A DNA stretch of 64,000 bases from Nocardia acidivorans NBRC 108247 (GTDB lineage Bacteria; Actinomycetota; Actinomycetes; Mycobacteriales; Mycobacteriaceae). The stretch is from contig NZ_BDAW01000017.1 in assembly GCF_001625085.1 (NCBI RefSeq), positions 62,001 to 126,000 of the forward strand, read 5' to 3'. Shown here piece after piece: positions 40,306-48,616 of this stretch. A model generated the notes under the pieces. It did not search any database. It was not told where the DNA came from and worked only from the letters and a program-made list of their open reading frames with translations. Each line of letters opens with the position of its first letter. Within the stretch, counting starts at the first letter, position 1. The translations under genes and the position numbers were made by a program.

Positions 40306-41352
40306 TTGAACCTACGAATCACCGGGCGCATCGCATTGGCGGCCTTGGCGGCCACCGTATCGATCGGCACGATCGGATATCCCGCGGTGGCGGACGCCCC
40401 CTCGGTCGACACGGTGAGCACCGCGGCGACAGCGCCCGACGGTTCCTCTATCAAGAGCGTCGAGATCAAGGACGCCCGGAATGTGCGCTTGACCGTCTTC
40501 TCGGCGGCCATGAACCAGACCTTCCCGGTGGATGTGCTGCGCCCCGCGGACACCTCCGCACCCCGGCCCACGCTGTACCTGCTCAATGGCGCGGGCGGTG
40601 GCGTCGACGATGCCACCTGGCAATTGCGCACGGACGCACTGGATTTCCTCTCCGACAAGAACATCAATGTGGTACGGATCGTCGGCGGCGCGTTCGCCTG
40701 GTACACCGATTGGGTCAAGCCCGATCCGGCGCTGGGCGTGAACAAGTGGGGCACCTATCTGGCCGATGAGCTGCCGCCGCTCATCGACGCGGCGCTGAAT
40801 ACCAATCGGGTCAATGCCATTGCCGGTATCTCCATGGCCGGTCTGCCGATTCTGAATACCGCCATCTCGCATCCCGGCATGTACCGCAGCGCCGCCTCGT
40901 ACAGCGGTCTCTATCAGACCACCACCCCGATCGCCCGCGCGGCGGTGCGGGCGGTCACCGAGTTGTACGGCGGCGGCGATGTCACGAATATGTGGGGGCC
41001 GGAGAACGATCCGCTGTGGGCCGCCAATGACCCCACGCTGAATGCCGAAAAGCTGCGCGGTATCCATCTTTTCATCTCCTCCGGCACCGGAATACCCGGA
41101 ATCTGGGATATTCCGGGCGGCAAATTCCGGATGGAGCAGCCCGCCGAGACCCCGAAGGTAGTGGCGCTCGGCGGATTCATCGAGGCGAATGTGGAGTTGT
41201 CCACCCTCACCCTGCAGCAGAAGCTGGATTCGCTCGGCATTCCCGCCACCTTCAATTACCGCCCCACCGGCACACATTCGTGGGGTTATTGGCAGGAGGA
41301 CCTGAAGACGTCATGGCCGGTGCTGGCGGCGGGGCTGTACTCCGCGCCCTAG
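40306..41352 (+). CDS. Secreted mycolyltransferase/antigen 85-like esterase
   Basis: About 348 residues with a Sec signal peptide (NLRITGRIALAALAATVSIGTIGYPAVADA). I choose TTG at 40306, because GGAGG at 40293-40297 is then correctly spaced. The ATG at 40291 has no ribosome-binding site but cannot be excluded; it would add five residues. The alpha/beta-hydrolase core shows RPTLYLLNGAGGG, the nucleophile elbow GISMAGLPIL with catalytic Ser, and the terminal HSWGYWQEDL His motif. These are those of the Ag85/Fbp family that transfers mycolates onto trehalose and arabinogalactan in the envelope. The exact acceptor is unknown. Its end overlaps the convergent aldo/keto reductase by four bases. Confidence 0.87.
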   Translation: MNLRITGRIALAALAATVSIGTIGYPAVADAPSVDTVSTAATAPDGSSIKSVEIKDARNVRLTVFSAAMNQTFPVDVLRPADTSAPRPTLYLLNGAGGGVDDATWQLRTDALDFLSDKNINVVRIVGGAFAWYTDWVKPDPALGVNKWGTYLADELPPLIDAALNTNRVNAIAGISMAGLPILNTAISHPGMYRSAASYSGLYQTTTPIARAAVRAVTELYGGGDVTNMWGPENDPLWAANDPTLNAEKLRGIHLFISSGTGIPGIWDIPGGKFRMEQPAETPKVVALGGFIEANVELSTLTLQQKLDSLGIPATFNYRPTGTHSWGYWQEDLKTSWPVLAAGLYSAP

Positions 41353-42383
41353 ACGGCGGGCGGATTCAGGCGCGCGAAATCCGGGAGCCGGTAGTACGGG
41401 TAGTAGGGGTACGGCGGGGTCACCGCACTCGCCTTGTCCAAGCGAGCGATCTGCTCGGCGTCCAGGCTCCAGCCGACCGCGCCGAGGTTCTGCCGCAGTT
41501 GCTCCTCATTGCGCGCGCCGACGATGACCGTCGCCACCGAGGGCCGGGTGAGCAGCCAGTTCAGCGCGATCTGCGGGACGGTGCGGCCGGTCTCGGCGGC
41601 CAACTCGTCCAGCACGTCGACCACGTCGTAGAGCTTCTGCTCATCCACCGGCGGTCCCGCCTCGGCCGTCCGATGCAGTCGGCTGCCCGCCGGAAGGGGT
41701 TGTCCGCGACGGATTCTGCCGGTCAGCCGACCCCAGCCGAGCGGGCTCCACACCACCGCGCCGACGCCCTGATCGATGCCGAGCGGCATGAGCTCCCACT
41801 CGTAATCCCGGCCCACCAGGGAGTAGTAGACCTGGTGTGCGACATAGCGCGGGAATCCGTATCGGTCCGCCGCCGCAAGGGATTTCATGAGCTGCCAGCC
41901 CGCGAAGTTCGACGCGCCGACGTAGCGGATCTTGCCCGCGCGCACCAGATCGTCCAGTGCCGCAAGGGTTTCCTCCACGGGGGTACCGGCATCGAAGGCG
42001 TGCAGTTGGAACAGATCGATGCGATCGGTGCCGAGCCGGGTCAGCGAACCCTCCACCGCCCGGATCAGCCGCGCGCGACCCGAGCCCGCGTCAGAGGGTC
42101 CGGGACCGGTGGGCAGGGCGGCCTTGGTGGAGATGAGCAGTTCCTCGCGCCGGCCCCGAATCGCCTCGCCCAGCACCTGTTCCGAGGCGCCGTCGGAGTA
42201 GACGTCGGCGGTGTCGAACATGGTGACGCCCGATTCCAGACTGATGTCCACCAGCCGGCGGGCCTGCCGCGCATCGGTATCGCCCCAGGCGCTGAACAGT
42301 TCCCCGCGCCCACCGAAGGTACCCGCGCCGAAGCTCAAAGCCGGAACCAGCAGACCTGATGCGCCGAGTCGACGGTACTCCAT
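41349..42383 (-). CDS. Aldo/keto reductase
   Basis: 344 residues of the AKR (beta/alpha)8-barrel family. The catalytic tetrad is recognisable: Asp in MFDTADVYSDG with its Tyr, Lys in ISTKAALPTGPG and His in LFQLHAFDAGTP. NADPH binding is indicated by VATVIVGARNEEQLRQNLGAVGW near the C-terminus. It reduces an aldehyde or ketone of unknown identity with NADPH. ATG start with AGGAG eight bases upstream. It is divergent from a TetR gene 84 bases away, which probably controls it. Confidence 0.92.
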   Translation of the reverse strand: MEYRRLGASGLLVPALSFGAGTFGGRGELFSAWGDTDARQARRLVDISLESGVTMFDTADVYSDGASEQVLGEAIRGRREELLISTKAALPTGPGPSDAGSGRARLIRAVEGSLTRLGTDRIDLFQLHAFDAGTPVEETLAALDDLVRAGKIRYVGASNFAGWQLMKSLAAADRYGFPRYVAHQVYYSLVGRDYEWELMPLGIDQGVGAVVWSPLGWGRLTGRIRRGQPLPAGSRLHRTAEAGPPVDEQKLYDVVDVLDELAAETGRTVPQIALNWLLTRPSVATVIVGARNEEQLRQNLGAVGWSLDAEQIARLDKASAVTPPYPYYPYYRLPDFARLNPPAV

Positions 42384-42398
42384 TGCCCTACTCCTAAC

Positions 42399-42412
42399 GG
42401 AACTACAGTTTC
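42399..42412. promoter_or_regulatory. Possible operator between aldo/keto reductase and tetR
   Basis: GGAAC-TACA-GTTTC is an imperfect palindrome in the 84-bp divergent spacer, 16 bases from the reductase start. It fits a TetR dimer site by position only. Confidence 0.25.
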
Positions 42413-42467
42413 ATTAACATCGCAGACGCTACACTCCCGAGAACTTAAATGGAACTGGAGGCCCATT

Positions 42468-43088
42468 ATGACGCCGGACACCACCGCCCCCGGCTCGATC
42501 CGCCCCGGCGGGCGCACCGCCCGCATCCGCGATGCGGTGCTGCGCGCCGCCGGGGATCTGCTGGCCGAACGCGGCTTCGCGCACCTGGATCTGAGCGAGG
42601 TGGCCGCCCGCGCGGAGGTCGGCAAGACCACGGTCTACCGCCGCTGGCGCACCCCCGCCGGACTGGTCGCCGACCTGCTCGTCGATATGGCGGAAACCTC
42701 ACTGCCGCACAGTGATACCGGCTCGCTGCGCGGTGACCTGCGCGCCAATGCCGATCTGGTGGCAAAAACCCTCACCGACCCGCGTCAAGGCCCGCTGTTC
42801 CGCGCCCTGATCGCCGCCGCCACCACCGACGCCGGCACCGCCTCCGCCCTGCACGCCTTCTACGACACCCGGCTGGCCGAATGGTCCGCCTGTATCGAAT
42901 CCGCCCGCGCCCGAGGCGAAGTCCCACCCGACACCGACCCCCGCGCCGTCCTGTCCGCGGTCTCCGCCCCGCTCTACTACCGCATCCTCACCAGCGCCGC
43001 GCCGCTGGACGAGAACACCGTCGCCGCGGCCGTCGAATCAGCCGTAATCGCTGCTCAGACAGGCGTTTTCGTTATACAAGGCCGGTAG
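42468..43088 (+). CDS. TetR family transcriptional regulator
   Basis: 206 residues. The N-terminal helix-turn-helix is RIRDAVLRAAGDLLAERGFAHLDLSEVAARAEVGKTTVYRRWRTP (about 20-64), the canonical TetR signature. The C-terminal ligand-binding domain is of the TetR_C_16-like type (NADLVAKTLTDPRQGPLFRALIAAATTDAGTASALHAFYDTRL). GGAGG precedes the ATG. Divergent from the aldo/keto reductase, which is the probable target. The ligand is unknown. Confidence 0.92.
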   Translation: MTPDTTAPGSIRPGGRTARIRDAVLRAAGDLLAERGFAHLDLSEVAARAEVGKTTVYRRWRTPAGLVADLLVDMAETSLPHSDTGSLRGDLRANADLVAKTLTDPRQGPLFRALIAAATTDAGTASALHAFYDTRLAEWSACIESARARGEVPPDTDPRAVLSAVSAPLYYRILTSAAPLDENTVAAAVESAVIAAQTGVFVIQGR

Positions 43089-43097
43089 AATCGATAG

Positions 43098-43331
43098 ATG
43101 AAAGGTGATCGCGTGGAGATTGTCGTCGATACCGGCGACGGTTCCCGAAATTACGAAGTGACAGCCGGCCGAGCCGGTCGACGAGTCGAAGTCCGTATCG
43201 CCCGCGGGGTGGTGGAAGTCAGCGAGGTGACCCGCACCGGCACCAATGTCCGAACAGCTCGTTTCATTTCGAGTCGCGTCCTGGCCCTGGTGGAGCACCC
43301 CGCCGACAAGGGCCCGCTCGACGGCGGGTGA
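43098..43331 (+). CDS. Small conserved-looking hypothetical protein
   Basis: 77 residues from ATG 43098, with no transmembrane segment. It is beta-rich with alternating charged and valine residues (EIVVDTGDGSRNYEVTAGRAGRRVEVRIARGVVEVSEVTRTGTNVRTARFISSRVLALVE). An alternative GTG at 43113 is preceded by AAAGGTGA at good spacing and would give MEIVVDTGDG. It begins ten bases after the tetR stop, so it may be cotranscribed. I do not recognise the family. Confidence 0.65.
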   Translation: MKGDRVEIVVDTGDGSRNYEVTAGRAGRRVEVRIARGVVEVSEVTRTGTNVRTARFISSRVLALVEHPADKGPLDGG

Positions 43332-43343
43332 AGTCCGAACCGC

Positions 43344-43838
43344 TCAGCGGGTCAGCATCAGGGGCTGATGCGGAAGCAGCTCCACCAGCGCGACGAGATC
43401 GCCGTAGGGAACCGAGCCGTTGGCGAAGCGATGCGCCATGCGGGCCAGGGTGGTTCGAGCGCCGTATTTGATGCGCATGCCCTCCCGCATGCGGGCGGCC
43501 AACTGGGCATCGCCGATGACGCGGGCGATGCCGTAGTGCTGGCGGGAGCCGAGCGCGGGACGGCCGCGCCAATCGCCCGACTGGATCACCACCCGGCCGT
43601 CGTCGGCGAGCTGCTGGGCCTCCGCGCCGTAGGAGGAGAGCAGGAAGGCCAGGCGGCCGAATTCCGCGGGAACTACCAGGTGGGGGGTGGTGGCTATGGT
43701 GCCCGGGCCGACGGCGCGGGTGACCAGGACGGATTTGGCGTCCCACCACAGCGAGCCCTCGTACCAGGGGGTGGATCCGCCATGGGGTGTATCGGGTGTC
43801 GGTTGAACGGCTGCTTCCGGCGCTGTACGCGATCCCAT
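43344..43838 (-). CDS. PPOX-class / pyridoxamine 5'-phosphate oxidase-like protein
   Basis: 164 residues from MGSRTAPEAAVQPTPDTP; GTG at 43844 is the other plausible start, and GGGAG lies upstream of both. The core resembles the FMN/F420-binding split-barrel: PHLVVPAEFGRLAFLLSSYGAEAQQLADDGRVVIQSGDWRGRPALGSRQHYGIARVIGD. The C-terminal part has DLVALVELLPHQPLMLTR. The family includes oxidases and F420-dependent reductases, so activity and cofactor are undetermined. Convergent with the small hypothetical at 43098, 12 bases away. Confidence 0.7.
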   Translation of the reverse strand: MGSRTAPEAAVQPTPDTPHGGSTPWYEGSLWWDAKSVLVTRAVGPGTIATTPHLVVPAEFGRLAFLLSSYGAEAQQLADDGRVVIQSGDWRGRPALGSRQHYGIARVIGDAQLAARMREGMRIKYGARTTLARMAHRFANGSVPYGDLVALVELLPHQPLMLTR

Positions 43839-44027
43839 TCCCACAAGAACTCCCAAACCAGTTGTCGTGCGGTGCCTTTCGAATCCAAAACAGATCCAAA
43901 TCGGTGACAGGCACGGCAATCAGACCCATCCCGCAAGATCGGTAAGTGCCGCTATTGTCCCGATCACGAGGTTAGCCATATGCCACGGGGTATGCCATAA
44001 CCCCTGTTCAGGGCGGGGCGGCCGACG

Positions 44028-44684
44028 CTAGGAAGCGGCGGTGGGAATCTCCACGGTAATTTCTCCGCCGAGGTGATACCCCTGCTCCAATCGCAGTTTG
44101 TCACCGCTCCAAAAACGGCCCGGGTCATACCAATTCGGCCGCTTTTCCGGCAGCAATCCCATGGCCTGATAGGTCATGGCGACAATTTCCGCGCAGTACG
44201 CGTTCTCCAGTCCGGCCTGCTCGGATTCGCGCCGCGCCTTCGGCAGCGGCACCCGCCCGCGCAGCCATCGACCGGCCAGCGCGCCGGTGGAGGGGAAGGG
44301 CATACCGTCGAGCCGGGCCACGGTGCGCAGCACCGCATCCTCCATCTCGGGTGTGACCGGCCGATCCAACTGCCGCAGCCAGCCCCGCTGCCCGTACTCC
44401 CCGTGCCAGCGCAGCACGGCCGCGCGCAGATCATGCAACTGCGCGCCGCGATGATGATTGCCGGACCAGACGTCCGGCAGTGCCCGCCCGAGTTCGGCAT
44501 GCCACATGAGCGCCGGCAGATCGTCGATAACCACCGCCATGCCAACATGATTCACCGGACTGTTGGTCAATCCGCGAATCGCGCGATCGGCCCCCGAATG
44601 CCCGCGGAAGAGCCACAGATCCCCGGTGCGAGTCAGTTCGACCGCGGCGTCCAGGCCGATATTCGCGGGCGCGTCGTGTGGCAC
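44028..44684 (-). CDS. Permuted papain-fold (YiiX / NlpC-P60-like) hypothetical protein
   Basis: 218 residues from GTG 44684 (MPHDAPANIGLDAAVELTRTGD); longer frames would overlap the divergent small gene. It begins with GDLWLFRGHSGADRAIRGLTNSPVNHVGMAVVI, matching the start of circularly permuted NlpC/P60-type enzymes where the active-site His is in NHVGM. The later GLENAYCAEIVAMTYQAMGL has a Cys placed at a helix start like the catalytic C-S-E of YiiX-like proteins. It has no signal peptide. It could be an amidase, protease or lipid hydrolase; the assignment rests on motif pattern. It is divergent from a 59-residue membrane peptide 18 bases away. Confidence 0.6.
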   Translation of the reverse strand: MPHDAPANIGLDAAVELTRTGDLWLFRGHSGADRAIRGLTNSPVNHVGMAVVIDDLPALMWHAELGRALPDVWSGNHHRGAQLHDLRAAVLRWHGEYGQRGWLRQLDRPVTPEMEDAVLRTVARLDGMPFPSTGALAGRWLRGRVPLPKARRESEQAGLENAYCAEIVAMTYQAMGLLPEKRPNWYDPGRFWSGDKLRLEQGYHLGGEITVEIPTAAS

Positions 44685-44702
44685 GGCGACTAGCCTAGGC
44701 GC

Positions 44703-44882
44703 ATGCGCCTGTGGAAGATACTCGGTTTGGCCGGTGCCGCGGGTGTCGCGGCGACCGGTGTGGTGATCGTCCGATCCGAACGCAAACGTCGCGCCTACAC
44801 CCCCGACCAGGTACGCGACCGCCTGCACACCCGGTTGGCCGATCAGGTTGCCGACTCCGGTGCAACGGAGCATCCTCGGTAG
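44703..44882 (+). CDS. Small membrane-anchored protein, 59 residues
   Basis: The sequence starts MRLWKILGLAGAAGVAATGV and continues with a hydrophobic stretch through VVIV, then a basic charged tail (RSERKRRAYTPDQVRDRLHTRLADQVADSG). One N-terminal transmembrane helix is predicted with an inside-positive pattern. The ATG is 18 bases from the divergent papain-fold gene start. Short proteins of this layout with the YTPDQVRDRLHxRLA motif look like a conserved actinobacterial type. Function unknown. Confidence 0.65.
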   Translation: MRLWKILGLAGAAGVAATGVVIVRSERKRRAYTPDQVRDRLHTRLADQVADSGATEHPR

Positions 44883-44929
44883 TGCCCGACTTCACCCGGC
44901 AGCGCCGATGAGGAGGAGAGGAGCATTCC

Positions 44930-45187
44930 ATGACAGAACGTATCGACGGTGTGCCCGAGGCGGATTACCTCGAACAGCACACCGCGGCATTTCCGGACGA
45001 CGCCGCGTATCCGGACGCGGACGCCTATCCCGACCGGGACGTACTGGCGGAGACGCTCCTGGAAGCGGATTCCGACATCACCCCGCTCACCGCCGGGGAC
45101 AGCGGATGGCAGGCCGACGAGGGTGATCTCATCGAGCAGTCCATCCCCGTTCCACAGGACGACGATTACGAACCCGACGCCGGATAG
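44930..45187 (+). CDS. Small acidic DUF5709-like protein
   Basis: 85 residues, strongly acidic and low in hydrophobic residues: YPDADAYPDRDVLAETLLEADSDITPLTAGDSGWQADEGDLIEQSIPVPQDDDYEPDAG. The segment LLEADSD...GWQADEGDLIEQ resembles the DUF5709 type of intrinsically disordered actinobacterial proteins. An exceptionally purine-rich ribosome-binding site (GATGAGGAGGAGAGGAGC) precedes the ATG, which suggests high expression. It converges on menD with a three-base gap. Function unknown. Confidence 0.75.
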   Translation: MTERIDGVPEADYLEQHTAAFPDDAAYPDADAYPDRDVLAETLLEADSDITPLTAGDSGWQADEGDLIEQSIPVPQDDDYEPDAG

Positions 45188-45190
45188 CGC

Positions 45191-46825
45191 TCAGCCGGCG
45201 ATACCCGCGCGCACCGTGGCATGCAGTTCCCGGAGGCTGGAGCGTTCCGTGGCCACCTCCAGAACCCTTATGCCGTGGGCGTTTTCGGTGAGCGCCCGGG
45301 CCAATTGCGCGGGGTCCAGCTGGCGGTGCGGCACCCGGTAGGCGGCGCACAGCGCCGCCAGGTCCATACCGTGCGGGGTGCCGAAGACGCGTTCGAAGAC
45401 ACCCGCGTACTGCGGGTCGCCCTGTTCCAGCAGTTCGAAGATGCCGCCGCCGTCGTCATTGGCCACCACGATGGTCAGGTCCTCGGGGCGCGGTTCACCC
45501 GGGCCGACGAGCAGTCCGGACGCATCGTGCAGGAATGTCAGATCGCCCATCAGGGCGACGGTGCGTCCCGGATGTGTCAGCGCCGCGCCGACCGCCGCCG
45601 AGACGGTGCCGTCGATACCGGCCACGCCGCGGTTGGACAGCACCCGGATGCCGGGGCGTGGAGAGGAGACCAGGGCCGAATCGCGCACCGGATTGGACGC
45701 GCCGAGCAGCAGCTGATCACCCTCGTGCAGCGCGTCCATCACCACGGCGGCAACATGCAGGCCAGTCGGTTTCGGATGTCCGGCCAGTTCAGCCCGGACC
45801 ACCGCCACCGCCTTCTCGTTCAGTTCCCTGCATTGCTCCAGCCACTGCGCTCGCGGCGCGCCATAGGTGACCGCACGGGTGCCGGTGCCCACGACATTGC
45901 CCGAGACATCGGGCCAGCGCGGCCCGGTGGTGAGCGCGTACACGGTCACCTCGGGATCGGCCAGCACATTGGAGACCTGGCGGTGCAGGGTCGGACGGCC
46001 GGTGATGATGGCCTGCTTCGGTTTCAGCAGGCCCAGCGCCAGCGGATGCAGCGGCGGCCCGTGCATGGGCGCGGTGGGCTCGGCGACCGTCGGCAGGGTG
46101 GCGAGTTCGGGGCGGTGGCCCGCGCCGTGACCGGAGATGACCACCGTATCCGGGCTCAGGTCGATATCGAGCGGTACGTCCAGGGTCGCGTATTGCGTTG
46201 CGGTCCAAGGCCGATCGTCGGCGCGGCCCAGCGGCAGCGGATCGCCCAGGGCCATATCCGGGACGAGCGGTTCACGCAGCGGGATGTCGAAGTGCACGGG
46301 TCCGGCATTGCCGGAGCGGGTGCCGCGCGCGGCGGCCAGCACGCGGCAGACCGCCGACCGCCACAGACTGTTCTGCCTGGGGTAGAGGTCTTCGCCGATC
46401 TCGATCTCGGCGAGTCCGAGGCTGATGGTCGCGCGCACCTGACTGCCGAAGAGTCCGAGCTGTTCGACGGTCTGATTGGCCCCGCTGCCGAGCATCTCGT
46501 ACGGCCGGTTGGCGCTGAGCACGATGAGCGGCATACGGGCGTAATTGGCCTCGAGCACCGCGGGACCCAGATTGGCGACCGCGGTTCCGGAGGTCATCAC
46601 CACCGGAACGGGTCTGCCGCTGGACGCGGTGAGGCCGATGGCCAGGAATCCGGCGCTGCGTTCGTCTATTCGCATATGCAGGCGGATGCGCCCGGCGGCG
46701 TCGGCGGCCTGTAATGCGAAGGCCAGCGGGGCATTTCGCGATCCCGGGCACAGGACCACGTCTCGCACACCGCCGCGCGCGAGTTCGTCGACGACGACGT
46801 GCGCCTGTGCTGTCGAAGGGTTCAC
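45191..46825 (-). CDS. menD: SEPHCHC synthase (2-succinyl-5-enolpyruvyl-6-hydroxy-3-cyclohexene-1-carboxylate synthase)
   Basis: 544-residue thiamine-diphosphate enzyme that condenses isochorismate with 2-oxoglutarate-derived succinyl-ThDP, the first committed step of menaquinone synthesis. The N-terminal Pyr domain shows [18 protein letters not shown] and the conserved Glu-containing [14 protein letters not shown]. The C-terminal ThDP/Mg motif is [20 protein letters not shown]...[11 protein letters not shown] (about 435-475). GTG start. The spacer of 88 bases to the divergent siderophore-interacting gene contains an iron box, though that box lies on the other gene's side. Confidence 0.96.
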   Translation of the reverse strand: MNPSTAQAHVVVDELARGGVRDVVLCPGSRNAPLAFALQAADAAGRIRLHMRIDERSAGFLAIGLTASSGRPVPVVMTSGTAVANLGPAVLEANYARMPLIVLSANRPYEMLGSGANQTVEQLGLFGSQVRATISLGLAEIEIGEDLYPRQNSLWRSAVCRVLAAARGTRSGNAGPVHFDIPLREPLVPDMALGDPLPLGRADDRPWTATQYATLDVPLDIDLSPDTVVISGHGAGHRPELATLPTVAEPTAPMHGPPLHPLALGLLKPKQAIITGRPTLHRQVSNVLADPEVTVYALTTGPRWPDVSGNVVGTGTRAVTYGAPRAQWLEQCRELNEKAVAVVRAELAGHPKPTGLHVAAVVMDALHEGDQLLLGASNPVRDSALVSSPRPGIRVLSNRGVAGIDGTVSAAVGAALTHPGRTVALMGDLTFLHDASGLLVGPGEPRPEDLTIVVANDDGGGIFELLEQGDPQYAGVFERVFGTPHGMDLAALCAAYRVPHRQLDPAQLARALTENAHGIRVLEVATERSSLRELHATVRAGIAG

Positions 46826-46890
46826 CCTCCCAGCCTCTCAGACAGTCGTTTTCCGCGCTTCGTCAGCCCGCTCACACCTGGTTGTTGAAC

Positions 46891-46909
46891 TTAGGCTTTG
46901 CTAACCTAA
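46891..46909 (+). promoter_or_regulatory. IdeR/DtxR iron box overlapping a leaderless promoter
   Basis: TTAGGCTTTGCTAACCTAA matches 16 of 19 positions of the IdeR/DtxR consensus TTAGGTTAGSCTAACCTAA. TAACCT (46902-46907) inside it is a TANNNT -10 box six bases before the ATG at 46914. The transcript would then begin at or beside the start codon, and iron-loaded IdeR would block it. Confidence 0.85.
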
Positions 46910-46913
46910 GCCC

Positions 46914-47741
46914 ATGTCGAAGCGACCCAAATACGTCAAGCCCGAACATCGGGAGATCCTCACCGCGCAGGTCCTGGCGAGCAAGCGGATCAGCCCGAAT
47001 TTCGTGCGCGTCACCTTGGGCGGGGAGGGATTGGCGGGCTTCACCGCCATGGGATTCGACCAGTGGTTCCGGCTCTTCATGCCGGGCCGCGACGGCAGCC
47101 TGAAACTTCCCACCTCCGCCAGCAGCCTGGGCTGGTACGCGCAGTACCTCATGATGGGCAAGGAGCACCGCCCGCTGGTGCGCAATTACACGGTGCGCGA
47201 CTACCGCGCCGCGGGCTTCGGCGAATTCGGCAGCACCGCCGAACTCGATATCGACTTCTATTCGCACGGCGACGACAGCCCGGCCTCGGCCTGGGCCTCC
47301 GGCGCGACGCCCGGCGACAAGGTGGGCCTCCTGGACGAAGGCATCACCTATCAGGCCCCGGAGCACACCGAATGGTCGCTGCTGGTGGGTGACGAGAGCG
47401 CACTGCCCGGTATCGCGGGCATTCTGCGCTCCGCCCCGCGCGGACTCGAAGGCGCGGCGTACCTGGAGATCTCGCATGCCGAGGACAAGCAGGAACTCGG
47501 TGAACCCGAAGGCGTGCGGGTGCATTGGCTGGTCCGCACCGATCCGCGGGCCCCGACGGGCGCACTGGTCACCGATGCGGTGCGACGCGCGGAGCTGCCC
47601 GCCGGGGGCGTCTACGGCTTCGTCGCGGGCGAGCAGAAACTGGCGGCCGGGGTGCGGCGGCATCTGGTGCAGGACCGCGAAATCCCCAAGGCGGACATCA
47701 CATTCACCGGTTACTGGCGAGTCGGCAAGGCCGCGGGCTGA
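46914..47741 (+). CDS. Siderophore-interacting flavoprotein (ferric-siderophore reductase, SIP/ViuB type)
   Basis: 275 residues. The FAD-binding SIP domain has NFVRVTLGGEGLAGF and the FAD motif RPLVRNYTVRDYR (about 85-97), followed by the NAD(P)H-binding domain with LLVGDESALPGIAGILRSAP. The conserved C-terminal signature is KADITFTGYWRVGKA. It releases iron from ferric siderophores in the cytoplasm. An IdeR box abuts the start codon and there is no Shine-Dalgarno, so a leaderless, iron-repressed transcript is predicted. No siderophore biosynthesis or import gene lies nearby. A 16-bp tandem duplication straddles its stop codon. Confidence 0.93.
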   Translation: MSKRPKYVKPEHREILTAQVLASKRISPNFVRVTLGGEGLAGFTAMGFDQWFRLFMPGRDGSLKLPTSASSLGWYAQYLMMGKEHRPLVRNYTVRDYRAAGFGEFGSTAELDIDFYSHGDDSPASAWASGATPGDKVGLLDEGITYQAPEHTEWSLLVGDESALPGIAGILRSAPRGLEGAAYLEISHAEDKQELGEPEGVRVHWLVRTDPRAPTGALVTDAVRRAELPAGGVYGFVAGEQKLAAGVRRHLVQDREIPKADITFTGYWRVGKAAG

Positions 47742-47764
47742 ACGAACCGCGGGCTGAACGAACC
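47733..47764 (+). repeat. 16-bp tandem duplication across a stop codon
   Basis: GCGGGCTGAACGAACC is repeated exactly at 47733-47748 and 47749-47764. The first copy contains the stop codon of the siderophore-interacting gene, the second lies in the 3' untranslated region. Confidence 0.9.
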
Positions 47765-47778
47765 GCTGGGAAAACCGA

Positions 47779-47805
47779 GTTCGCGGCCCCCGATGGGCCG
47801 CGAAC
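47779..47805. terminator. Bidirectional terminator between convergent genes
   Basis: Perfect 10-bp stem GTTCGCGGCC / GGCCGCGAAC with a 7-nt loop, between the siderophore-interacting gene and the convergent DUF6918 gene. Confidence 0.8.
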
Positions 47806-47816
47806 CGGTCATTTGA

Positions 47817-48263
47817 TCAACCAGCGTGACGCTGCACAAGCGCACCGACGCGCGGAAGCGCCTCGGCCACATGCTTCTTCGCCGAAGACCGCATGGAGTT
47901 GTAGACCTTGGTCAGCGCGGGACGCGAGGATGCGGCGGCACGCTCGTCGGTGACCGAGAGCAGCGCCTCGGAGACCTCGTCCTGCTTGGCAACCAGCAGG
48001 TCGGCGAACGAGCCCGCGCCGGACGCCTGGTACTCGGACCAGAACGGCTCGAGCGATGCCACGAACTTCGGGATGAAGGACTCCAGTGCATCGCCGACGA
48101 TGGTCGGGCTGACCTTCTTCACCGCGGCGTAGCCGCCCTTCACGGCGAGCCCCGACGCGCCGCCCTTGTCCGACACCTCAGCATCCAGAACCTCTTTGGC
48201 GTCGGCCAGGAAGGCCGGACGCTTGGCGTCATCGAGCAGGGATTCAGACAGTGCTGCAACCAC
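47817..48263 (-). CDS. DUF6918 family protein
   Basis: 148 residues, all-helical, starting with the family pattern LSESLLDDAKRPAFLADAKEVLDAEV. It contains GLAVKGGYAAVKKVSPTIVGDALESFIPKFVASLEPFWSEY and ends VAEALPRVGALVQRH. No signal peptide or membrane segment. GTG start with GGAGGAACCTGAAA upstream, an excellent ribosome-binding site. Such proteins are widespread in mycolata; the function is unknown. It is transcribed alone toward the siderophore-interacting gene. Confidence 0.82.
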   Translation of the reverse strand: MVAALSESLLDDAKRPAFLADAKEVLDAEVSDKGGASGLAVKGGYAAVKKVSPTIVGDALESFIPKFVASLEPFWSEYQASGAGSFADLLVAKQDEVSEALLSVTDERAAASSRPALTKVYNSMRSSAKKHVAEALPRVGALVQRHAG

Positions 48264-48616
48264 TTTCAGGTTCCTCCGGATAGTTTTTCGATGAACGAGC
48301 GCATGGAACTATACGCACCGGTGTCCCCCTGCACACGATGCAGACGCCCTACGACTGCCTAGGCAGCAACTGCACTGTAAAGCCTCCGCAATCAGTTGGC
48401 ACCCTTTCGATTCCGCGTTATTAACCCGGTCGCCCGACCAGCACTGTCCGCCGCCCCGCGACTTCAAGCGACCGCTTGGGGAGGCCCGCCGGTCGTGCGC
48501 CGCGCTCGCGATTACGTACCCAGCGAGTTTCGGGCGTACCCCGGGAGGCGCCCCCGGCGGTACGAAATCAGTCGTCACCTTGCGTTACGCCCTATCGGCC
48601 CGGCTATGTTCAGCGG
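48264..48616. other. 353-bp divergent spacer between DUF6918 and menB
   Basis: No gene is supported. The part next to menB holds the second copy of the ~60-bp motif found before htpX (48532-48592). The rest has no recognisable repeat or RNA. Confidence 0.6.
48532..48592. repeat. menB-upstream copy of the ~60-bp shared motif
   Basis: GGGCGTACCC, a 20-base GC-rich spacer and ACGAAATCAGTCGTCACCTTGCGTTAC; it ends 24 bases before the menB GTG. The matching copy is at 28319-28377 (htpX side). Confidence 0.55.
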
